From Halictus rubicundus (taxonomy: Eukaryota > Arthropoda > Insecta > Hymenoptera > Halictidae), in the NCBI RefSeq assembly GCF_050948215.1, contig NW_027488642.1, forward strand, positions 310,001 to 374,000: a DNA stretch of 64,000 nucleotides, in the 5' to 3' direction. Shown piece after piece: positions 56,201-62,966 of this stretch. Position 1 is the stretch's first letter. Every line of letters starts with the position of its first letter. The notes beneath the pieces were generated by a model. That model saw only the letters and a list, made by a program, of their open reading frames with translations. It did no database searches and was not told where the DNA came from. A program made the position numbers and the translations under genes.

Positions 56201-56429
56201 ATCCTATCCTATCCTCTATCCTATCCTATGCTCTATCCTATCCTATCTTCTATCCTATCCTATCCTCTATCCTATCAAATCCCCTATCCTATCCACTATC
56301 CCATCCTATCCTGTATCCTATCCAATCCTCAATCCTATCCTATCATCTATCCTCTATCCTATCCAATCCTCTATCCTATCCATTCCTCTATCCAATCCTA
56401 TCCTCTATCCTATCCTATCCTCTATCCTA
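50251..56429. repeat. B-type satellite domain
   Basis: Array with a different higher-order repeat of roughly 190-400 bp. The module order is TATGCTC, TATCTTC, CAAATCCCC, TATCCCATCC, CCTGTATCC, CCAATCCTCAATCC, CCATTCCTCTGTCC, TATAATATCC, TATTCTC and TCCGATCC. The CCATTCCTCTGTCC mark is at about 50,878, 51,299, 51,642, 51,827, 52,411, 52,549, 52,737, 53,009, 53,197, 54,107, 54,562, 55,018, 55,371, 55,559, 55,852 and 56,027, with one variant copy near 52,066. No gene is seen. Confidence 0.82.
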
Positions 56430-56449
56430 TTTTTTTTTTTTTTTTTTTT
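56430..56449 (-). other. Poly(A) tail of the retrotransposon
   Basis: Twenty T in a row on the + strand, directly between satellite (…TATCCTA) and the element's 3' UTR. This marks the 3' end and fixes the - orientation. The first T may belong to the satellite. Confidence 0.93.
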
Positions 56450-56677
56450 CCGAGGAGGTAATCTCGTTACGGATACCCGAACCCCCCCGGGGGGGGTGGT
56501 CCGGGTTATGTGGGACTCCTCGGCTGGTTGGTGCAACGCCGAGTATACCCACTAACTCCTCCCCGTCCGTCCCTAGACTCCTGGGGGCACCCGTGCTCTG
56601 CGCGCGCATGTCAATCCGGTGTGCCCCCGCCTTAGCATACCACCCAGGGGGGGACGCGGCCCCCTCCCGTACCTACT
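56450..56677 (-). other. 3' UTR of the R1-clade element
   Basis: Non-coding GC-rich stretch between the ORF2 stop and the poly(A) tail. It contains a C7G8 palindrome (56,482-56,496) enclosed by ACCCG (56,475-56,479) and CGGGT (56,502-56,506), so a strong hairpin is possible in the RNA. In R1/R2-type elements the 3' UTR is where the reverse transcriptase recognises its template; a link between this hairpin and that role is only a guess. Confidence 0.7.
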
Positions 56678-57940
56678 CTATCCGAAGGCACCACGCAACG
56701 GACGACGTGGCGCCTTCCCCCCTGTTAGGCCGCCCGATGAGCATCCGAGCCCCCGCTCGAGATGCCCGGCGGCCTCCGGGGACGCCGTTGGTGACCGAGT
56801 GTAAGGGGATATCCGATCCCCCGCCTCGAGATCATCAAGGGCGTCCCCGCTCGCGTCAGAGGCGTCGCAACGGGGGTACGCCCCCGGGGCGTACCCTGCG
56901 CCGCCTCCCCCCCCCCTTCGGCCGGGATCGTGATTACGCTCCCGATCCCGTTCCGCAGCCTCCTTCCGCAGCATAACCCGCTCGCAGAAGGAAGCGAACC
57001 CCCTCCACGCCTCCTCGCCACCGGCTGCCGCAGCGACGACAGCCGGGAGCGAGAGGTCGTGGCCCACCGCGCGCCGCAGGGCACGGCGCTCTCCCCCCCA
57101 TGCCGGACACTCCTCCAGAGTGTGTTGCGCCGTGTCCCGCGGCTCGCCGCAGTGGTGACACGCCTCCTCGGTCTCCCTCCCGATGCGACACAGGTAGTCG
57201 CCGAAGCACCCGTGCCCGCTCATCACCTGCGTCACACGGTAGGAGACCCTATGCCCCATCCATCCCCTGTTCCATTGATCGAACACCGGGAGGATGGCCC
57301 GAACGGCCCGCCTCTCGCCCTCCCTCGTCCCGGGAAGGCTATCGCGCCACTCCCGGGCTGCGTGCCGCCGAGCATGTCGCCTGAGCTCATCCACCATGAG
57401 CCGCGCCTGATCCGGGGCCACCCCCCGGAGCCGGAGTTCCCTGGAGTGCGTATGCACATCCGCCAACACGCGGGCCTCCAGCTCGAGGGGGATCAGCCCC
57501 GACATCACCATCGCCGTCGCGTATGAAATGGTGCGGTACCCCCGCACGATGCCTATGGCCAGCCTGCGCTCGATGCGACGCAGCAGCGACCGTGTGCCGC
57601 CACTGCGCCCCCTAGCCAAGACATCGCGCGCCCATACAGGGGCTCCGTACAGGACCAAAACTCGCACCACCACCGCGAACAGACGACGCACCCGTCCACA
57701 GGGTCCCCCGAGATTCGGGAGAAGGCGACCGAGCGCAGCGGTCGCCCTCTCCGCCCGGGGCGCCAGCGACTCAAGGTGGCGGTCAAAACGCCACCGGCCG
57801 TCAAGCTCGAGTCCCAGGTACCGCATCTGGGACCCGACCCTGACCATCCCCTCCCCCACGCAGATCCAGCACTGGGGAGGCGCCGCCAACCGGGCCGAGC
57901 GGAGAAACCACATGGCCCTGGTTTTCTCGACGGACACCTC
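56678..57940 (-). pseudogene. ORF2 C-terminal fragment, R1-clade retrotransposon
   Basis: An open frame of about 420 codons runs from the truncation point to a TAG; no true start is expected, because it is the tail of a longer polyprotein. Counting from the Val codon at 57,935-57,937: a KT-containing post-palm reverse transcriptase motif (VSVEKTRAMWF, 1-11); YLGLELDGRWRF (40-51), the usual YLG box; LYGAPVWA (97-104); and YRTISYATAMVMSGLIP (134-150). Then comes a C-terminal CX2CX8HX4C zinc knuckle with Cys260, Cys263, His272 and Cys277 in the context DTAQHTLEECPAW. A basic, Glu/Arg- then Gly-rich tail follows. Knuckle form and flanks match R1/TRAS/SART-type ORF2 proteins; the exact family is not resolved. 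In full-length relatives the ORF2 product nicks target DNA and copies the element's RNA into it; this fragment lacks the catalytic part. The frame has no internal stop, suggesting a fairly recent insertion. Confidence 0.9.
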
Positions 57941-58956
57941 ATCCTATCCTCTATCCTATCCTATCCTCTATCCTATCCTATCCTCTATCCGATCCTATCC
58001 TCTATCCTATCCTATCCTCTATCCTATCCTATCCTCTATCCTATCCTATCCTCTATCCTATCCTATCCTCTATCCTATCCTATCCTCTATCCTATCAAAT
58101 CCCCTATCCTATCCTCTATCCTATCCTATCCTGTATCCTATCCTATCCTCTATCCTATCCTATCCTCTATCCTATCCTATCCTCTATCCAATCCTAACCT
58201 CTATCCTATCCTATCCTCTATCCTATCCTATCTTCTATCCTATCCTATCCTCTATCCTATCAAATCCCCTATCCTATCCTCTATCCTATCCTATCCTGTA
58301 TCCTATCCAATCCTCTATCCTACCCTATCATCTATCCTCAGTCCTATCCTTTCTTGTATCCTATCCAATCCTCTATCCTATCCTGTCCTCTATCCTATAA
58401 TATCCTGTATCCTATCTTATCCTCTATCCTATCCTATCGTCTATCCTATCCTATCCTCTATCCTATCCTCTATCCTATCCTATCCTCTATCCTATCCTAT
58501 CCTATCCTCTATCCTATCCTATCCTCTATCCTATCCTATCCTCTATCCTATCATATCCTCTATCCTATAATATCCTCTATCCTATCCTATCCTCTATCCA
58601 ATCCTCTATCCTATCCTATCCTCTATCCTATCCTATCCTCTATCCTATCCTATCCTCTATCCTATCCTATCCTCTATCCTATCCTATCCTCTATCCTATC
58701 CTATCCTCTATCCTATCCTATCTTCTATCCTATCCTATCCTCTATCCTATCAAATCCCCTATCCTATCGTCTATCCTATCCTATCCTGTATCCTATCCAA
58801 TCCTCTATCCTACCCTATCATCTATCCTCAATCCTATCCTTTCCTGTATCCTATCCAATCCTCTATCCTATCCTGTCCTCTATCCTATAATATCCTGTAT
58901 CCTATCTTATCCTCTATCCTATCCTATTCTCTATCCGATCCTCTATCCTATCCTAT
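57941..58956. repeat. 17-bp satellite between the two element insertions
   Basis: The array resumes immediately after the retrotransposon's truncated end and continues to the LTR. It holds CAAATCCCC, CCTGTATCC, CCTACCCTATCATC, CCTTTCTTG/CCTTTCCTG and TATAATATCCTG variants. The last ~265 bp (from about 58,690) are repeated in front of the second LTR. It encodes nothing. Confidence 0.93.
58952..58956. other. Target-site duplication, left (LTR copy 1)
   Basis: CCTAT directly before TGTTCTTTG. It is matched by CCTAT at 59,776-59,780 directly after GCGACA. The satellite context makes a 5-bp match easy by chance, but it falls exactly at the TGT/ACA ends. Confidence 0.75.
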
Positions 58957-59054
58957 TGTTCTTTGTAGGAATTACTACGCGTCGGAGCGATCCCGCACGC
59001 TCCGTGGTTTCGCTTACGTGTTCGAATAAACAACACTTTTGAAAGTACGATGTC

Positions 59055-59060
59055 TTTATT
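59055..59060 (-). terminator. LTR poly(A) signal AATAAA (copy 1)
   Basis: TTTATT on the + strand reads AATAAA on the - strand. It is followed within ~20 nt by a GT-rich run, as at cleavage/polyadenylation sites, and lies about 98 nt from the LTR's 3' end. The + strand also has an AATAAA at 59,025-59,030, but that is 70 bp from the left end, the wrong place for a + oriented LTR. Confidence 0.65.
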
Positions 59061-59094
59061 AATCACTTTGTCGAATTGGACTCGCGATATGCCA

Positions 59095-59114
59095 GTCTAT
59101 AAAGGTCTATAAAG
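59095..59114. repeat. Tandem 10-bp duplication in the LTR
   Basis: GTCTATAAAG occurs twice in direct succession. No function is assigned. It recurs in the second LTR at 62,281-62,300. Confidence 0.8.
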
Positions 59115-59381
59115 TTCTGGGTTCACTCTTTTAATACGCTTTACGTTTATACGCGTACAAGTTGGTTCGACGTAATCGCGAGAGACCGTGTATTCTATAA
59201 ATTATATGACTGAATCTCGTACGATTTTCGTTCGTGCACAATGACAGCCTAATCGTTCAGGCGAACTGGTTCGCGGCCCGCGGCCGCGTTCCATATATTC
59301 GCGCTCTCTCCCTTGAATCGCGATCGGCAGATGTTTCGTCGCGATCGTCGGATCTTCGTCGTCGCTGTCGCTGCCCTATTA

Positions 59382-59420
59382 CCTTATATGGTCATTGGCG
59401 ATTCCCATGACCATATAAGG
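59382..59420 (-). promoter_or_regulatory. Inverted CArG/TATA-like pair in LTR copy 1
   Basis: Perfect 14-bp inverted repeat with an 11-bp spacer: the arm starting CCTTATATGG at 59,382-59,395 and its complement ending CCATATAAGG at 59,407-59,420. Each arm contains a decamer that fits the CArG consensus CC(A/T)6GG bound by SRF/MADS factors, and each also offers a TATAAG core. On the - strand the 59,382-59,391 arm is placed to act as the LTR's TATA box. Binding is not shown; a cruciform or hairpin is equally possible. Confidence 0.6.
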
Positions 59421-59523
59421 CTCGACGGTTTCCCGCCAAATCTAACGGATCGATGAAACGGACGGATCGCGCGCTCTTATGGTTCTTTATATTTCGTATA
59501 ATCGTGTGTTTTATAGACGTTAC

Positions 59524-59545
59524 AGGCGGGACTTGTTCTTCGCCT
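59524..59545. repeat. U3 dyad repeat 1 (LTR copy 1)
   Basis: First of four related 22-bp units. Arms AGGCG and CGCCT enclose a 12-bp centre containing TTCTT. Spacing to the next unit is 52 bp. Confidence 0.75.
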
Positions 59546-59575
59546 GACGCTAATTCGTATACGTGTGCACACTGC

Positions 59576-59597
59576 AGGTGGAACGTGATCTTCACCT
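59576..59597. repeat. U3 dyad repeat 2 (LTR copy 1)
   Basis: A 22-bp unit with arms AGGTG and CACCT around GAACGTGATCTT. Relative to units 1 and 4 both arms have changed at the paired position (C to T and G to A), keeping the dyad. Confidence 0.78.
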
Positions 59598-59626
59598 TAT
59601 CGTTTATATTAATATTGATATTAGCT

Positions 59627-59648
59627 AGGTGGAACGCGATCTTCACCA
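59627..59648. repeat. U3 dyad repeat 3 (LTR copy 1)
   Basis: A 22-bp unit with arms AGGTG and CACCA around GAACGCGATCTT; the outermost pair is broken. It lies 51 bp after unit 2. Confidence 0.75.
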
Positions 59649-59682
59649 TATGCTTGTTTGCACGAATGTATGTGTAGGTTGT

Positions 59683-59704
59683 AGGCGGTACACGATCTTC
59701 GCCT
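59683..59704. repeat. U3 dyad repeat 4 (LTR copy 1)
   Basis: A 22-bp unit with arms AGGCG and CGCCT around GTACACGATCTT. It lies 56 bp after unit 3 and ~70 bp from the LTR end that would be the start of U3 in - orientation. Confidence 0.75.
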
Positions 59705-59775
59705 TATCTGGCTGTTAGGCCCATTCGATGGTATTACAATTGATCGTTGACACTTCGAAGTGTTGCGACGCGACA

Positions 59776-59780
59776 CCTAT
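59776..59780. other. Target-site duplication, right (LTR copy 1)
   Basis: CCTAT immediately after the terminal ACA of the LTR, the partner of 58,952-58,956. Confidence 0.75.
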
Positions 59781-62137
59781 CCTCTATCCTATCCTATCCT
59801 CTATCCTATCCTATCCTCTATCCTATCCTATCCTCTATCCTATCCTATCCTCTATCCTATCCTATCCTCTATCCTATCCTATCCTCTATCCTATCCTATG
59901 CTCTATCCTATCCTATCTTCTATCCTATCCTATCCTCTATCCTATCAAATCCCCTATCCTATCCTCTATCCCATCCTATCCTGTATCCTATCCAATCCTC
60001 AATCCTATCCTATCATCTATCCTCTATCCTATCCAATCCTCTATCCTATCCATTCCTCTGTCCTATCATATCCTCTATCCTATAATATCCTCTATCCTAT
60101 CCTATCCTCTATACTATCCTATCCTCTATCCTATCAAATCCCCTATCCTATCATCTATCCCATCGTATCCTGTATCCTATCCAATCCTCAATCCTATCCT
60201 ATCATCTATCCTCTATCCTATCCAATCCTCTATCCTATCCATTCCTCTGTCCTATCATATCCTCTATCCTATAATATCCTCTATCCTATCCTATTCTCTA
60301 TCGAATCCTCTATCCTATCCTATCCTCTATCCTATCCTATCCTCTATCCTATCCTATCCTCTATCCTATCCTATCCTCTATCCTATCCTATCCTCTATCC
60401 TATCCTATGCTCTATCCTATCCTATCTTCTATCCTATCCTATCCTCTATCCTATCAAATCCCCTATCCTATCCTCTATCCCATCCTATCCTGTATCCTAT
60501 CCAATCCTCAATCCTATCCTATCACCTATCCTCTATCCTATCCAATCCTCTATCCTATCCATTCCTCTGTCCTATGATATCCTCTATACTATAATATCCT
60601 CTATCCTATCCTATCCTCTATCCTATCCTATCCTCTATCCTATACTATCCTCTATACTATCCAATCCTCTAACCTATCCATTCCTCTGTCCTATCATATC
60701 CTCTATCCTATAATATCCTCTATCCTATCCTATTCTCTATCCAATCCTCTATCCTATCCTATCCTCTATCCTATCCTATCCTCTATCCTATCCTATCCTC
60801 TATCCTATCCTATCCTCTATCCTATCCTACCCTCTATCCTATCCTATCCTCTATCCTATCCTATGCTCTATCCTATCCTATCCTCTATCCTATCCTATCC
60901 TCTATCCTATCCTATCCTCTATCCTATCCTATCCTCTATCCTATCCTATGCTCTATCCTATCCTATCTTCTATCCTATCCTATCCTCTATCCTATCAAAT
61001 CCCCTATCTTATCCTGTATCCCATCCTATCCTGTATCCTATCCAATCCTCAATCCTATCCTATCATCTATCCTCTATCCTATCCAATCCTCTATCCTATC
61101 CATTCCTCTGTCCTATCATATCCTCTATCCTATAATATCCTCTATCCTATCCTATTCTCTATCCGATCCTCTATCCTATCCTATCCTCTATCCTATCCTA
61201 TCCTCTATCCTATCCTATCCTCTATCCTATCCTGTCCTCTATCCTATCCTATCTTCTATCCTATCCTATCCTCTATCCTATCCTATCCTCTACCCTATCC
61301 TATCCTCTATCCTATCAAATCCCCTATCCTATCGTCTATCCTATCCTATCCTGTTTCCTATCCAATCCTCTATCCTATCGTATCCTTTATCCTATCCTAT
61401 CTTCTATCCTATGCTGTCCTCTATCCTATCAAATCCCCTATCCTATCCTCTATCCTATCCTATCCTCTATCCTATCCTATCCTCTATCCTATCCTATCCT
61501 CTATCCTATCCTATCCTCTATCCTATCCTATCCTCTATCCTATCCTATCCTCTATCCTATCCTATCCTCTATCCTATCCTATCCTCTATCCTATCCTATC
61601 CTCTATCCTATCCTATCCTCTATCCTATCCTCTACCCTATCCTATCCTCTATCCTCTATCCTATCCTATCCTCTATCCTATCCTATCCTTTATCCTATCC
61701 TATCCTATCCTCTATCCTATCCTATCCTCTATCCTATCCTATCCTCTATCATATACTATCCTCTATACTATCCAATCCTCTATCCTATCCATTCCTCTGT
61801 CCTATCATATCATCTATCCTATAATATCCTCTATCCTATCCTATCCTCTATCCAATCCTCTATCATATCCAATCCTCTATCCTATCCTATCCTCTATCCT
61901 ATCCTATCTTCTATCCTATCCTATCCTCTATCCTATCAAATCCCCTATCCTATCGTCTATCCTATCCTATCCTGTATCCTATCCAATCCTCTATCCTACC
62001 CTATCATCTATCCTCAATCCTATCCTTTCCTGTATCCTATCCAATCCTCTATCCTATCCTGTCCTCTATCCTATAATATCCTGTATCCTATCTTATCCTC
62101 TATCCTATCCTATTCTCTATCCGATCCTCTATCCTAT
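59781..62137. repeat. B-type satellite between the two LTRs
   Basis: A 17-bp array of B type. The part after the LTR (about 59,781-60,720) has the same variant order as about 53,700-54,600, including TATCCCATCGTATCC, TATCACC and TATGATATCC, so it derives from the same source array. The part about 61,250-61,880 matches about 50,240-50,980. Nothing is encoded. Confidence 0.9.
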
Positions 62138-62142
62138 CCTAT
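62138..62142. other. Target-site duplication, left (LTR copy 2)
   Basis: CCTAT before TGTTCTTTG, partner of 62,962-62,966. Having the same target duplication as copy 1 shows that copy 2 arose by duplication, not by a second insertion. Confidence 0.75.
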
Positions 62143-62240
62143 TGTTCTTTGTAGGAATTACTACGCGTCGGAGCGATCCCGCACGCTCCGTGGTTTCGCT
62201 TACGTGTTCGAATAAACAACACTTTTGAAAGTACGATGTC

Positions 62241-62246
62241 TTTATT
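62241..62246 (-). terminator. LTR poly(A) signal AATAAA (copy 2)
   Basis: TTTATT on the + strand, the same context as 59,055-59,060. Confidence 0.65.
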
Positions 62247-62567
62247 AATCACTTTGTCGAATTGGACTCGCGATATGCCAGTCTATAAAGGTCTATAAAG
62301 TTCTGGGTTCACTCTTTCAATACGCTTTACGTTTATACGCGTACAAGTTGGTTCGACGTAATCGCGAGAGACCGTGTATTCTATAAATTATATGACTGAA
62401 TCTCGTACGATTTTCGTTCGTGCACAATGACAGCCTAATCGTTCAGGCGAACTGGTTCGCGGCCCGCGGCCGCGTTCCATATATTCGCGCTCTCTCCCTT
62501 GAATCGCGATCGGCAGATGTTTCGTCGCGATCGTCGGATCTTCGTCGTCGCTGTCGCTGCCCTATTA

Positions 62568-62606
62568 CCTTATATGGTCATTGGCGATTCCCATGACCAT
62601 ATAAGG
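62568..62606 (-). promoter_or_regulatory. Inverted CArG/TATA-like pair in LTR copy 2
   Basis: The same 14-bp inverted repeat with 11-bp spacer as in copy 1 (arms 62,568-62,581 and 62,593-62,606), unchanged. Confidence 0.6.
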
Positions 62607-62709
62607 CTCGACGGTTTCCCGCCAAATCTAACGGATCGATGAAACGGACGGATCGCGCGCTCTTATGGTTCTTTATATTTCGTATAATCGTGTGTTTTAT
62701 AGACGTTAC

Positions 62710-62890
62710 AGGCGGGACTTGTTCTTCGCCTGACGCTAATTCGTATACGTGTGCACACTGCAGGTGGAACGTGATCTTCACCTTATCGTTTATATTAATA
62801 TTGATATTAGCTAGGTGGAACGCGATCTTCACCATATGCTTGTTTGCACGAATGTATGTGTAGGTTGTAGGCGGTACACGATCTTCGCCT
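62710..62890. repeat. U3 dyad repeat cluster (LTR copy 2)
   Basis: Four 22-bp dyad units at 62,710-62,731, 62,762-62,783, 62,813-62,834 and 62,869-62,890, identical to those in copy 1. Confidence 0.75.
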
Positions 62891-62961
62891 TATCTGGCTG
62901 TTAGGCCCATTCGATGGTATTACAATTGATCGTTGACACTTCGAAGTGTTGCGACGCGACA

Positions 62962-62966
62962 CCTAT
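62962..62966. other. Target-site duplication, right (LTR copy 2)
   Basis: CCTAT immediately after the terminal ACA of the second LTR. Confidence 0.75.

Larger units (their letters stand above)
1..56429. repeat. 17-bp satellite array, main block
   Basis: The whole stretch is a head-to-tail array of CTATCCTATCCTATCCT (7+5+5 bp), with interspersed 12-bp (7+5) and 7-bp units and scattered point variants. The + strand is almost devoid of G; the - strand reads ATAGG-ATAGG-ATAGAGG. The unit contains no TAA, TAG or TGA on the + strand, and because 17 is not a multiple of 3 every + frame translates to the same 17-residue cycle (LSYPLSYPILYPILSSI). This explains the very long open frames. The - strand unit contains TAG, so all - frames close quickly. 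No non-satellite insertion is visible before 56,430. Centromeric, subtelomeric or other heterochromatic location cannot be decided from sequence alone. Confidence 0.97.
56430..57940 (-). mobile_element. R1-clade non-LTR retrotransposon, 5'-truncated
   Basis: GC-rich non-satellite insert, sense strand -. From 5' to 3' on the element strand it has a truncated start at 57,940, the C-terminal part of the ORF2 polyprotein, a stop at 56,678-56,680, a ~230-bp 3' UTR and a ~20-nt poly(A) tail (T run at 56,430-56,449). Satellite abuts both ends directly. The sequence ATAGGAT precedes the 5' end and follows the tail, consistent with a short target-site duplication but not diagnostic in a repeat. Truncation plus poly(A) is typical of target-primed reverse transcription. 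The catalytic reverse transcriptase palm and any endonuclease domain are absent, so this copy cannot mobilise itself. Its sense strand is the G-rich satellite strand. Confidence 0.93.
58957..59775 (-). mobile_element. Solo LTR, copy 1
   Basis: An 819-bp unique sequence with TGT…ACA ends, flanked by the 5-bp direct repeat CCTAT (58,952-58,956 and 59,776-59,780), as left by an LTR-retrotransposon integrase. The - orientation is preferred because AATAAA (reverse of 59,055-59,060) followed by a GT-rich stretch (GTGTTGTTTATT) lies ~100 bp from that end. A TATA-like box and a repeat-bearing U3-like region lie upstream in the same orientation. There is no internal region, primer-binding site or second LTR in the proper arrangement, so it is a solo LTR from recombination between the two LTRs of a former element. 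Gypsy, Bel-Pao and Copia elements can all give such ends; the superfamily is unresolved. Two small open frames inside are considered chance. Confidence 0.85.
58690..60814. repeat. 3,186-bp-period duplication, copy 1 (visible part)
   Basis: Satellite, LTR and following satellite from about 58,690 onward match the sequence from about 61,876 to the window end at a constant +3,186, without a visible indel. The LTR portion differs at one position (59,132 T, 62,318 C). The left limit is set where the satellite in front of the LTR stops matching; the right limit is imposed by the end of the window. Confidence 0.9.
62143..62961 (-). mobile_element. Solo LTR, copy 2
   Basis: 819 bp, at +3,186 from copy 1. 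One base difference was seen by eye (62,318 C against 59,132 T). Ends, CCTAT flanks, poly(A) signal, CArG-like inverted repeat and U3 dyads are all preserved. Because the flanking satellite is also duplicated, this is a segmental copy of the first solo LTR. The two LTRs do not bracket a retrotransposon; the DNA between them is satellite. Confidence 0.87.

Noticed and set aside
1..56429. CRISPR array
   Set aside because: Units are contiguous without unique spacers of constant length, there are no cas genes, and the context is eukaryotic.
56678..57937. GTG at 57,935-57,937 as a genuine start codon
   Set aside because: The upstream codon continues the frame to the truncation point and the protein begins in the middle of the reverse transcriptase domain, so this Val is internal to a longer ORF2.
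56593..58400. + strand open frames across the retrotransposon
   Set aside because: They are antisense shadows of the GC-rich ORF2 fragment and run into satellite; none shows a recognisable motif, whereas the - frame has reverse transcriptase and zinc-knuckle motifs.
59025..59030. + strand AATAAA as the LTR poly(A) signal
   Set aside because: It is only ~70 bp from the left end, which would be the 5' end of a + oriented LTR. The - strand AATAAA with a GT-rich downstream stretch fits better.
59392..59677. Small open frames of 85 (-) and 74 (+) codons inside the LTR, repeated in copy 2
   Set aside because: They overlap each other on opposite strands and cover the U3 repeats and the inverted repeat. 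Identity between copies is explained by the duplication.
58957..62961. A complete LTR retrotransposon bounded by the two LTRs
   Set aside because: The ~2.4 kb between them is only satellite, with no gag, pol, primer-binding site or polypurine tract. Each LTR has its own CCTAT flanks and duplicated satellite surroundings.
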